DNA of 64,000 nt from Bryobacterales bacterium (lineage in GTDB: Bacteria; Acidobacteriota; Terriglobia; Bryobacterales; UBA6623): contig JAJDTX010000070.1 in the NCBI GenBank assembly GCA_022826925.1, forward strand, positions 1-64,000, in the 5' to 3' direction. Under the pieces are notes generated by a model, which saw only the letters and a list, made by a program, of their open reading frames with translations, ran no database searches and was not told the DNA's origin. Positions 17,861 to 25,860 of the stretch are shown here, one piece after another; position 1 is the stretch's first letter, and every line of letters starts with the position of its first letter. A program made the translations under genes and the position numbers.

Positions 17861-18706
17861 CTACAGCGAGGCGCGGAGTTGATACTTGCCTTCAGTGTGC
17901 AGATAGAGGATGCACTCCTCGTCCGAGTCGCACGAGAGCCGGTGCGCCGCCTCTCCCTTCGAGCCGAAATAGCTGCCCGGGTCCAGGCTGTGGGTGTCGG
18001 ATTCGCCTGACAGCTGGATGGTGGCCCGGCCTTGGATCGTCACAGCGCGCATCATCGGGGCGCTAGTGCTGAGTTCACCGCCGTAACCGGACGGCAGTTT
18101 GACGAAGGTGCCGTTCTTCTCGTTTTCCTCGACGCTGCCCCAGAGGTAGGCCATCTCGGGGCCTTCGTCGTCGACCCACTCTGCGTCCTCCGCCTCCAGC
18201 CACATGATGTTTCGCGCTGCGACGTTGATCGGGCGCTCGCCGCTGTCGAACGCTTCATCCGCGGGCTTGACGAGATAGGGGCCCGACAGGATCTCCAAGA
18301 AGATCAAGGAGTTCTCGCCCTTCGCGGCGGTGATGTGGGTTTCCCCCGGCGGCTGCGTCCAGAAGGAGCCGGACTCCATCCACATCTTCTCGGCAGCAGG
18401 GTCGTCGTTGTGAACGGCACCGCTGATCACGACCGCACGGTAGGTGATGTTGTGAATATGCGGCGGCGACTGAAAGCCGTCCACGAACTTGACAAGGACC
18501 CCGGACGGCACGTCTGTCCGGATGTCACCCCAGAGCTTTCCCGCCTTGGGGCCGAGTTCACCGCGCGCGGGATTCAGGGGAATGAACTCAACGTCCGATC
18601 GCTTGACGAGTTTGTTCTCAGGACGCCCGCTGGCCGCGGCCTGCGCCGTTCCCAAGCCAGCAACGGCGACCAACGTCGCGGCCAGCCTAGCTATGCTTCT
18701 CCTCAC
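17861..18706 (-). CDS. Secreted cupin protein (DUF4437-like)
   Basis: This 281-residue protein has a signal peptide (about residues 1-25, ending AQAAA) and two cupin-like halves. The first half carries a metal-binding pattern around PHIHNITYRAVVISG (near residues 82-96) and a second His in GETHITA. It looks like the DUF4437/ChrR-type cupin family, whose members bind a metal but have no agreed reaction. I chose the GTG at 18706 because GGGAGGA lies 8 bases upstream and the signal peptide follows at once; the frame is open to 18766 without a binding site. It converges with the cox operon. Confidence 0.78.
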   Translation of the reverse strand: MRRSIARLAATLVAVAGLGTAQAAASGRPENKLVKRSDVEFIPLNPARGELGPKAGKLWGDIRTDVPSGVLVKFVDGFQSPPHIHNITYRAVVISGAVHNDDPAAEKMWMESGSFWTQPPGETHITAAKGENSLIFLEILSGPYLVKPADEAFDSGERPINVAARNIMWLEAEDAEWVDDEGPEMAYLWGSVEENEKNGTFVKLPSGYGGELSTSAPMMRAVTIQGRATIQLSGESDTHSLDPGSYFGSKGEAAHRLSCDSDEECILYLHTEGKYQLRASL

Positions 18707-19075
18707 GGAAGTTCCTCCCGACTGCCGGCACCTGCTCGCATGGGAATTGGCATGCCCCACCAGCATGCCCCTTCGAAGAATAGCAACGCAGGAAACGCGG
18801 ACGCTTGCGACCGTCCCTGCGATCTACCCGGCGGCAGTTCACGCCCGGCGCCGCAAGATAGCACCCAGCGCAATGGCCAGACCCGGCTTGTGACCGGCGG
18901 CGGCCGTTCCTGTGCTCGCGCCGACCGGTATAGGTCAACTGTCCCGCTGCCCCGTTGCGCGTGGTCCCTGACACCCGCGCCTTTCCAAGCGTGCCGACGG
19001 CACCGCACACCCGTGCGAACGGCGGCATCAGGAGCGGCGGTTCGCTGTGCTACCGTCAAGGCAATAGCCCTCTGG
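18707..19075. other. Divergent intergenic region, 369 bp
   Basis: This gap lies between the cupin gene (minus) and the ABC ATPase gene (plus) and must hold both promoters. It contains GGGAGGA, the ribosome binding site of the cupin gene, at the left end. Open frames across it on both strands show no recognisable protein. I see no RNA gene or strong hairpin. Confidence 0.5.
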
Positions 19076-20023
19076 ATGCCCGCGCCCGCTGCAGTAGAAA
19101 TCTCGGAATGCACCTACAGCTACGGCGAGACTCGGGCGCTAGACGCTGTCAGCTTCCAAGTCGCGCCGCGGTCTATCTTCGGCCTGCTCGGGCCGAACGG
19201 CAGTGGCAAGACCACGCTGTTCCGCATCCTCTCCACCCTGCTCGCGCCCGAAAGCGGCAGCGCCAAGCTGTTCGGCGTCGATGTCACCGAGCGACCGATC
19301 GAGGCCCGGCGCCAAGTCGGCGTTGTCTTCCAGTCCCAGAGCTTGGACTCCCGGCTGACCGTCGAGGAAAACCTGGTGCACCAAGGCCACATGTATGGCC
19401 TGCGCGGGCACGACCTGGCCGAGCGCATCGGAGAAGTGCTGGAAAGGGTCGGCCTGGGGGACCGACGCAAGGACCGCGTGCAGACCCTGTCGGGCGGACT
19501 GCGCCGCCGGGCGGATCTGGCCAAGGGGCTGCTGCACGGCCCGAAGCTGTTGCTGCTCGACGAGCCGAGCACCGGAGTCGATCCCGTGGCCCGGCTGGCC
19601 TTCTGGCGCTACTTGGAGCAGTTGCGGTCTGCCGCCGGCGTCACGGTACTGCTGACCACGCATCTGCTGGAAGAGGCCGATGCTTGCGACGAGCTCGCGA
19701 TCCTGGATCGCGGCAAGTTGATCCGCCAGGGCACGCCCGCCGACCTCAAGGCCGAGATCGGCGGCGAAGTCGTCACGCTGGCTACCGGCGGCACAGCCGC
19801 TGTCGCGGCGGCGCTGGCCGAAGAATTCGCGGTTCAAGACGCCCGCGTCAACGGCGACGAGATTCGCTTCGAACACCCCGAGGGATCGAAATGGGCAGCC
19901 CGCCTGATGACTCGCTTCGGAACTCAGATCGAATCCGTGAAGATCTCGCGGCCCAGCCTCGAAGACGTCTTCCTGCACCACGCCGGGTACGGGTTCTACG
20001 CGGATAGCGACCAGCGGCGCTGA
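19076..20023 (+). CDS. ABC transporter ATP-binding protein (ABC-2 type), no permease nearby
   Basis: This 315-residue ATPase has Walker A GPNGSGKT at residues 39-46, the Q-loop VVFQSQ, a signature LSGGL (normally LSGGQ), Walker B LLLLDEPSTGVDP and the switch His in TTHLLEEAD. The C-terminal tail (about 220-315) matches the regulatory extension of drug-resistance and Nod-type ABC-2 exporters. Such ATPases nearly always have the permease gene next to them, but here the next gene is convergent and unrelated, so its partner is elsewhere or lost. The ATG at 19076 fits the family N-terminus; the long upstream open frame is antisense to the cupin gene. Confidence 0.88.
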   Translation: MPAPAAVEISECTYSYGETRALDAVSFQVAPRSIFGLLGPNGSGKTTLFRILSTLLAPESGSAKLFGVDVTERPIEARRQVGVVFQSQSLDSRLTVEENLVHQGHMYGLRGHDLAERIGEVLERVGLGDRRKDRVQTLSGGLRRRADLAKGLLHGPKLLLLDEPSTGVDPVARLAFWRYLEQLRSAAGVTVLLTTHLLEEADACDELAILDRGKLIRQGTPADLKAEIGGEVVTLATGGTAAVAAALAEEFAVQDARVNGDEIRFEHPEGSKWAARLMTRFGTQIESVKISRPSLEDVFLHHAGYGFYADSDQRR

Positions 20024-20051
20024 CTGCGCGGCGCCCGTCGCTTGGAACCGG

Positions 20052-21023
20052 CTAGATCGCGTCGGCGTAGTAGCCGTTCCGCGCTTGGATCTTCAGGCCC
20101 TTGCCAGCGGCCTTGAGCGAGATCTTGCGAAATCCGGGACTGTCGAGCCCGCGCTTGGGAGTGTAGCCGATGCTGTACTGGCCGCGCAGTTCATCCTCGA
20201 TCTGCTGGAAGATCCCCGCCAGACGGATCCCCCGCGAGACCCGGAATGCGCTGCCGCCGGTTTGCTCGGACATCTTCTTGAGCGTCCCTGCCCCGGAGCC
20301 GACATTGAAGTACGCCCGGCCTGCGAAGTGCCGGTCCACGTATTGGATGGTGTACACCACGATGTCGGCGCGCTGAGCCGCCTCGATGGCCTTCTTCAGG
20401 CTGGTCTTGCTGCCGTAGTCATAGCCGTCGGAGATCACCACCACCGCCTTTCGACCGACCTGATTGCGGAACATCTCGTCGGCGGCTAGGTACAGCGCAT
20501 CGTTGAGGGCCGTGCTGGTCGGCTGCTTGTCGCCGCTGGGGCCGGGATGCAGCCCGCTGGTGGGAACTTCGACCTGCAACCCGTCCAAGCCGCGCTCGAG
20601 CAGTCCCAGAGAGGCGGTGTAGTCCTGCAGCAGCTCGACATTGCGGTCGAAGCTCATCAGGAACGCGAGATCCTTGTCCTTGCGCAGGATCGAGCGGAAG
20701 AACATCAGTCCCGCGCTGCGCTCGTCTCTGATCAGCGCGCGCTGGCTGCCGCTGGTGTCGATCAGCAGGCCGATCGTCAGCGGCAAGTCCGTCTGGTGCG
20801 CGAAATAGCGGATCTCCTGCCTGACGCCGTCTTCGGAAAGGATGAAATCGTCCTTCGTCAGGGTGCTGAGCAGGCGCCCGTTGCGATCCTTGACCGTGGC
20901 GAGCAAGTTGACCACCCTGACGTCGAGCGAGAACGTGGGCCCGTCGGCAGCGGTTTCAGCATCTTGCGCGACAACCGGCAACAGCGCCAGCAGGGCCGGA
21001 AGCAGCAAGGCGAGCGGTTTCAT
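20052..21023 (-). CDS. VWFA-related acidobacterial-type secreted protein
   Basis: This 323-residue protein has a signal peptide (about residues 1-19, ending PVVAQ), then a von Willebrand factor A domain whose MIDAS begins IDTSGSQ (D-x-S-x-S). The preceding segment VVNLLATVKDRNGRLLSTLT and the following LTKDDFILSEDG are hallmarks of the VWFA-related family known mainly from Acidobacteria, so it is also a lineage marker. Function is unknown; an adhesive or scaffold role outside the cytoplasm is likely. The start at 21023 lies one base after the stop codon of the CvpA gene, showing translational coupling. Confidence 0.9.
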   Translation of the reverse strand: MKPLALLLPALLALLPVVAQDAETAADGPTFSLDVRVVNLLATVKDRNGRLLSTLTKDDFILSEDGVRQEIRYFAHQTDLPLTIGLLIDTSGSQRALIRDERSAGLMFFRSILRKDKDLAFLMSFDRNVELLQDYTASLGLLERGLDGLQVEVPTSGLHPGPSGDKQPTSTALNDALYLAADEMFRNQVGRKAVVVISDGYDYGSKTSLKKAIEAAQRADIVVYTIQYVDRHFAGRAYFNVGSGAGTLKKMSEQTGGSAFRVSRGIRLAGIFQQIEDELRGQYSIGYTPKRGLDSPGFRKISLKAAGKGLKIQARNGYYADAI

Positions 21024-21024
21024 C

Positions 21025-21639
21025 CTACATCGAGAGACGGAGGGTCCCGTGATCCGGTTTCTCCCCTGCGACGACTGGTGCGCGGCTGAAGGAGCGCGAC
21101 CGGGTCGCTGCGGGGTCGCCTCCGGCAATGTCCCGGACGCGGGCCAGGCCGTCTTGGTACGCCTCGCGCAGCGCTTCCGGGGCCACGGCAGCGGCGGTGC
21201 GGGCCAGATTGAGCACGAACGGGGCGATGCGCGAATCAGCGACTAGGCCCGCGGTGTCAGCGACGGGTTGAAAGGCCACCAGCGCTAGCAACAGCACAGC
21301 TGCCAAGAGCAGGCCGCGCAGGGCGCCGAACGCGGCACCCAGCAGCCTGTCGAGCAAGCCCAGGCCCGCCAAGGACCAGATCCCGGCCAGCAGGCGGGCC
21401 AGCAGCGCGCCCGTGATCAGACACCCGATGAAGAGCAGCGCGAAGGCCGCGGCAGAGGCGACCTTCGCGTTAGAGATCCACTGGGCCAGATAGCCGGCCA
21501 AGAGGCCGTAGCCCCACATCGCGACGAGCAGGCCGACGACAAGCGAGGCGATCCTGAGCAATTCCTTGGTCAATCCGTTGAGGGTCGCGCCGATCACGGA
21601 GGCCAGCAGGATGGCTCCCAGCACGATGTCGAGCACCAT
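21025..21639 (-). CDS. cvpA: CvpA family membrane protein
   Basis: This 204-residue protein has four predicted membrane helices (about residues 3-20, 27-50, 63-88 and 100-122) and the typical CvpA pattern with GLTKELLRIASLVVG near residue 22 and LDRLLGAAFGALRGLL near 97. CvpA proteins are named for colicin V production; in Enterobacteria cvpA is linked to purF and to envelope stress resistance, but the molecular role is unsettled. The C-terminal 45 residues are hydrophilic. It is upstream of, and coupled to, the VWFA-related gene. Confidence 0.88.
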   Translation of the reverse strand: MVLDIVLGAILLASVIGATLNGLTKELLRIASLVVGLLVAMWGYGLLAGYLAQWISNAKVASAAAFALLFIGCLITGALLARLLAGIWSLAGLGLLDRLLGAAFGALRGLLLAAVLLLALVAFQPVADTAGLVADSRIAPFVLNLARTAAAVAPEALREAYQDGLARVRDIAGGDPAATRSRSFSRAPVVAGEKPDHGTLRLSM

Positions 21640-21717
21640 CAGGCTTCCTCCGGCATCCGAAGAAGGCGCTTGGCTCGATTCGGCTGCGCGAGAATCTCCG
21701 ACGCTGCCGGCATCGGA

Positions 21718-22338
21718 TCAGCCATGCGCTGGCGAGACATCGGTCAACGCCCCCCGGCAGGTGATCACGTAGGCCGGCGGGAAGTTCAGCCAGACGCGGG
21801 TCGAGCGCACCTTGGAAAAGTAGCGTCGCATCAGACTGCCCGTGTTGAAGTACTCGACGCGGCCCTGGTCGAGCTTGATGCGGTAAAAGTACTGGAACTG
21901 GGTGATGGCGCCCTGCGGGTTCAAGTATGGCCGCAGCGGCCGGAAGACCGCATCGACGGCCGCGGAATCCATGTTCGCGATGCCCAGCGAGGAAACGACT
22001 GCATCCACGTCGGCGATGCCGCGCCGATCCAGTTCAGCGGTCGCGGTCTCGGCACCGGCGGCCACCACCTGCAGGCGTTCGTCCGGGATTTCCGAGCGCA
22101 GATAGTCGACGAACTGCGGATTGATCTCGAACGCCAACAGGATGCTGTCAGCGGGCATGCAGCGCAGGATCTCGCGGGTCACGACCCCCGTGCCGGGCCC
22201 GAATTCGATCACGCAGCGACGCGCCGTGGATCGCAGCGGCTCCACCATCGCCTTGGCGAGGTGCTTGGAACTCGGCGCGACCGCCGCGGTCTGCTTCAGG
22301 TTCCCCAATGCACCCGTGGCGAATCTGACTAGGCTCAT
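21718..22338 (-). CDS. SAM-dependent methyltransferase, phospholipid N-methyltransferase-like
   Basis: This 206-residue class I methyltransferase has the SAM-binding motif EFGPGTG at residues 45-51 and the acidic residue after strand 2 in LAFEINPQF. The N-terminal KQTAAVAPSSKHLAKAM and the FQYFYRIKLDQ segment resemble PmtA-type phosphatidylethanolamine N-methyltransferases and related rRNA adenine dimethylase-like enzymes. A role in making methylated phospholipids is likely but not certain. It lies upstream of the CvpA and VWFA genes on the same strand with a 78-bp gap, and diverges from the TPR gene. Confidence 0.72.
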   Translation of the reverse strand: MSLVRFATGALGNLKQTAAVAPSSKHLAKAMVEPLRSTARRCVIEFGPGTGVVTREILRCMPADSILLAFEINPQFVDYLRSEIPDERLQVVAAGAETATAELDRRGIADVDAVVSSLGIANMDSAAVDAVFRPLRPYLNPQGAITQFQYFYRIKLDQGRVEYFNTGSLMRRYFSKVRSTRVWLNFPPAYVITCRGALTDVSPAHG

Positions 22339-22394
22339 GTGCTGGTAGTTCCAAGCGCGGACGCGGGCTGCCGGAAGAGTAGAGCTAACATTAT

Positions 22395-23438
22395 ATGGCG
22401 TTGCTCAGGCCCTGCACATTCAGGCTCGCGCCGGGGCGCAAGCGCCTGTCATTGGTGCCGCCCGGGCTGATCGCGGCGTTCGCGCTGTGGCCGCTGGCGG
22501 CTAGCTTGACGGCGGCGGAAACGCTCGACTTGATCGGCAAGGTCAGTCCGTCCCTTGAGCGCGGCCGGGCCATGCTATCGGCGGTCCAAAGCCCGTTCCA
22601 CGTCGAGTCCCCTGTGCGCCAGAGCCGGTTCGCGTTCCGCTCCCTAGTGCCCGGCGGCTACACCCTCGTCGTAATGGACCCCAGCTGGGGGCTGACGCGG
22701 CAGACCGTCCAAGTCACCGAGTCCTTTGCAGACAAGCGGGGCCGCGTCCATGTCGAGGTCGACTTGGATCGCTCGGCAGTCACCCGGGCGCGCCGCGTGG
22801 AGGACCAAGGCACCGTCTCGGTCGCGGCGCTCAAGGTCACGCCTAAGGCGCGGGCGGCGGTGCGCAAGGCGCACGCGCGATTCGGCAAGGGCGACCAGGA
22901 GGGCGGGATCGCCCTGCTGCACAAGGCCGTGGAGATCTCGCCCTCCTTCACGCAAGCTTGGAACGAACTTGGCACGGTGGCGTACAAGGCGGGGCGCTAC
23001 GTCGAGGCGGAAGAGCACTTTCGCACGGCGCTTGACCACGACCCGCTCGCGTTCGAGCCGCTGGTGAACCTGGGCGGCGCGCTGCTGTCGCAGGACCGTT
23101 TCGACGACGCATTGAACTTCAATCTCGCGGCCCAGGGCATGCGTCCCGACAGTGCCCTGGCCAACTCGCAGCTAGGCATAAACTTCTTCTACAAGGGCCA
23201 GTTCCAAAAGGCGCGCGAGTTCCTGCTGCGGGCCAAGTCGGCCGATCCGTCGCACTTCAGCTACCCGCAGCTGTTCCTCGCCGAGATCTACGGCAAGCAG
23301 GGCAGGCTGGACGAGGCGCGGGACGAGCTGGACGAAATGCTGCGCCTGCACCCAGACTCTCCCGTCACCGAATTGGCGAGGAACGCGCTGCGCCAGCTAG
23401 CCCCGGCCGCCGCCGAGGCAGACAAGGGAGCGCCGTAG
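22395..23438 (+). CDS. Secreted tetratricopeptide repeat protein
   Basis: This 347-residue protein has a hydrophobic signal-like segment (about residues 22-41) and a short beta-type domain (about 44-120). About five TPR units follow (about 148-335), with the expected small residues, as in AWNELGTVAYKAGRYVEAEE and PLVNLGGALLSQDRFDDAL. TPRs form a protein-binding scaffold, and the partner is unknown. The first domain resembles the carboxypeptidase-regulatory-type beta-sandwiches common in Acidobacteria. Two hairpins follow its stop codon. Confidence 0.82.
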   Translation: MALLRPCTFRLAPGRKRLSLVPPGLIAAFALWPLAASLTAAETLDLIGKVSPSLERGRAMLSAVQSPFHVESPVRQSRFAFRSLVPGGYTLVVMDPSWGLTRQTVQVTESFADKRGRVHVEVDLDRSAVTRARRVEDQGTVSVAALKVTPKARAAVRKAHARFGKGDQEGGIALLHKAVEISPSFTQAWNELGTVAYKAGRYVEAEEHFRTALDHDPLAFEPLVNLGGALLSQDRFDDALNFNLAAQGMRPDSALANSQLGINFFYKGQFQKAREFLLRAKSADPSHFSYPQLFLAEIYGKQGRLDEARDELDEMLRLHPDSPVTELARNALRQLAPAAAEADKGAP

Positions 23439-23443
23439 CGCCA

Positions 23444-23494
23444 CGCGGGCTACGTCCCGCGCAGAGTCATTGCGCCGAAGCGGGCGCGACCCGC
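23444..23494 (+). terminator. Two consecutive hairpins after the TPR gene
   Basis: CGCGGG (23444-23449) pairs with CCCGCG (23456-23461) around a 6-base loop, and GCGGG (23480-23484) pairs with CCCGC (23490-23494). The first begins 6 bases after the stop codon. Neither is followed by a T-run, so a non-canonical or Rho-dependent end is possible. Confidence 0.35.
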
Positions 23495-23538
23495 GGCGTT
23501 CGTGCGGAACAGAGAGGCCGCAGTCGGGCACCGGGTGG

Positions 23539-23544
23539 TAGTCT
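23539..23544 (+). promoter_or_regulatory. -10 element 7 bases before the GH2 start codon
   Basis: TAGTCT is followed by exactly 7 bases and then the ATG at 23552. This is the same geometry as several other genes here and predicts a leaderless mRNA. Confidence 0.4.
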
Positions 23545-23551
23545 GGGACCA

Positions 23552-25843
23552 ATGTTCGCTCACCTAGTTCCGAGATTCCTTTCCGCCGCCGTGGTCGTCG
23601 CGGCGGTCGCCATCGCAGCTGGGTGCGGCCAAGCGCCGCCCGAAACCTCGATGGTGAGCCGCTTCGCGGCGGACGTGGACCAAGAACTCCCTTGGCCGGA
23701 ATATCCGCGCCCGCAACTGGTCCGCAGCCGCTGGCTCAACCTCAACGGCCAATGGGACTACGCCCTTACCGACAGGGGCGCCGCCCAGCCGGCAACCTTT
23801 GCCGGGCAGATCTTGGTGCCGTTCGCAATCGAGTCGACGCTGTCCGGTGTCGGCCAAGCGCCCACGGAGGAGCAAACGCTCTGGTACAGGCGCTCGTTCG
23901 AGGTGCCCGCAGAGTGGAGCGGCGAACGCGTGTTGCTGCACTTTGGCGCGGTCGACTTTCACGCCTCCGTGTTTGTCAACGGCCAGCTCGCGGGCGAGCA
24001 CAAGGGCGGCTACACCCCGTTCAGCTTCGATGTCACCGACTTGCTGGCCGATGCCGGACAGCAGGAGCTGGCCGTGTCGGTCTGGGATCCCACGGACACC
24101 TGGACGCAGGCGCGTGGCAAGCAGGTGCGCGAGCCGAGCGGGATCTGGTACACCTCCGTGACCGGAATCTGGCAAACCGTTTGGCTAGAGCCCGTGCCAA
24201 GCGCCGGCTCGATCGAAGGGCTGGATGTTGAATCTGACCGGGAGGCCGGCGCGGCGGCCCTGACTGTCCGCACGCGCGGGGACTGCGCCGATTGCGAGGT
24301 CCGGCTGACCGCCTATCTCGGAGACACCGCCGTGGCCGAGGCCGCCGGAGACGCCGCAACAGCGCTCAAGCTCGAGCCGAGCGATCTCCAGCTGTGGACA
24401 CCCGACACGCCAGCACTCTACGACCTAGACATCGTCTTGCTGCAAGGCGACCAAACCTTGGACAGGGCCAGCAGCTACTTCGCCATACGGGACATCGCGC
24501 TGGGCCAGGACGAGCGAGGCTTCACGCGCTTGCTGCTCAACGGGGAGCCGATCTTCATGTTCGGCCCGCTGGACCAGGGCTGGTGGCCCGACGGCCTGTA
24601 TACCGCGCCGACCGACGAGGCCCTGCAATACGACATCGAAGTGACCAAGATGCTCGGATTCAACATGGCCCGCAAGCATGTCAAGGTCGAGCCCGCCCGC
24701 TGGTACTACCATTGCGACCGGCTGGGCCTGCTGGTCTGGCAGGACATGCCCAACGGCAACCTGCGGCGCGGCTCTCCCAACAGCCTGCTGGTAGGCTCCA
24801 CCGATGCCGAGGACGCGCAGCGCCCGGCCGATTCCGCGGAACAATTCGAATCCGAGCTGGCCGAGCTCGTCGACACGTTCAAGTTCTTCCCCTCGATCGT
24901 CATGTGGGTTCCCTTCAACGAGGGCTGGGGCCAGTACGACGTGGAGCGCATCGACTCGTTCGTCCGCGAGCGCGACCCGACGCGGCTGGTGAACACTACC
25001 AGCGGCTGGACCGACCGCGGCATCGGCGATGTATTCGACGCGCACATGTACCCGGGCCCGGGCATGGAGCGCGTGCCGGCCGACAGGGCCACGCTGCTGG
25101 GGGAATTCGGCGGCCTGGGCTGGCCGGTCGACGAGCACCTGTGGTGGACGGACAAGCGCAACTGGGGCTACCGCACCTATTTCAGCCGGGAGGACCTCAA
25201 CGCCAAGTACCAAGAGGTCGTCGGCAACCTCGTCGGGCCGCGCGCGTTGGGACTGGCCGCCGCGATCTATACCCAGACGAGTGACGTGGAGGGCGAAGTC
25301 AACGGCTTGATGACGTATGACCGCGAGCTGGTGAAGTTCGACGAAGAGAGCGTCAACGCGCTGCACCGCCGCATCTACGAGGCCCAAGGCGTGGCACGCT
25401 CGCTGCTCCCCACCTCCGAGCACGCGCCCCAACAATGGGAATTCCGCCTGGACGCGCCCCCGGACGATTGGACGGGTGGCGAGGACAGCGACGGGTGGCA
25501 GGACGGGGCGGCGCCGTTCCAGTCGGGGGACAATGCCAATTTCCCGACCGGCACCGTCTGGTCGGGCGGCCAGATCTGGTTGCGGAATTCGTTCGAGCTC
25601 GAGGAGGTGCCGGAAAATCTCTGGATCGAGGCATACCATGCGATCGACCAGGGCGAGGTTTACCTTAACGGCCAGCTGGTCCTCGATTTCGCCGGCACGC
25701 GGTCCGGCGGGAGGCACTATCACCACATGGACCTCAGCGCCCACGCGGCCGCGCTGCGCCCCGGCCGGAACGTGCTGGCGGCCACCGGCGACTTCGCCGG
25801 CGACCTGCGAGGCGTGGATTTCGGCCTGTACGCCGTCGAATAA
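23552..25843 (+). CDS. Glycoside hydrolase family 2 lipoprotein (beta-galactosidase/glucuronidase type)
   Basis: This 763-residue lipoprotein has a signal ending in the lipobox AAGC (C25). A GH2 sugar-binding domain follows (about 45-210: LNLNGQWDYAL, FVNGQLAGEHKGGYTPFSFD), then an immunoglobulin-like domain (about 215-320) and a TIM barrel (about 325-600). The acid/base is E457 in FNEGW and the nucleophile is E518 in LLGEFGG. A C-terminal jelly-roll domain (about 630-760) with a second NGQLVLDF motif probably binds carbohydrate. GH2 enzymes remove beta-galactose, glucuronic acid or mannose from glycans by a retaining mechanism; which sugar is cut cannot be read here. The convergent neighbour is a sulfatase, fitting attack on a sulfated glycan outside the cell. 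Confidence 0.92.
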   Translation: MFAHLVPRFLSAAVVVAAVAIAAGCGQAPPETSMVSRFAADVDQELPWPEYPRPQLVRSRWLNLNGQWDYALTDRGAAQPATFAGQILVPFAIESTLSGVGQAPTEEQTLWYRRSFEVPAEWSGERVLLHFGAVDFHASVFVNGQLAGEHKGGYTPFSFDVTDLLADAGQQELAVSVWDPTDTWTQARGKQVREPSGIWYTSVTGIWQTVWLEPVPSAGSIEGLDVESDREAGAAALTVRTRGDCADCEVRLTAYLGDTAVAEAAGDAATALKLEPSDLQLWTPDTPALYDLDIVLLQGDQTLDRASSYFAIRDIALGQDERGFTRLLLNGEPIFMFGPLDQGWWPDGLYTAPTDEALQYDIEVTKMLGFNMARKHVKVEPARWYYHCDRLGLLVWQDMPNGNLRRGSPNSLLVGSTDAEDAQRPADSAEQFESELAELVDTFKFFPSIVMWVPFNEGWGQYDVERIDSFVRERDPTRLVNTTSGWTDRGIGDVFDAHMYPGPGMERVPADRATLLGEFGGLGWPVDEHLWWTDKRNWGYRTYFSREDLNAKYQEVVGNLVGPRALGLAAAIYTQTSDVEGEVNGLMTYDRELVKFDEESVNALHRRIYEAQGVARSLLPTSEHAPQQWEFRLDAPPDDWTGGEDSDGWQDGAAPFQSGDNANFPTGTVWSGGQIWLRNSFELEEVPENLWIEAYHAIDQGEVYLNGQLVLDFAGTRSGGRHYHHMDLSAHAAALRPGRNVLAATGDFAGDLRGVDFGLYAVE

Positions 25844-25860
25844 GGCGGCCGGGCGGGGGC

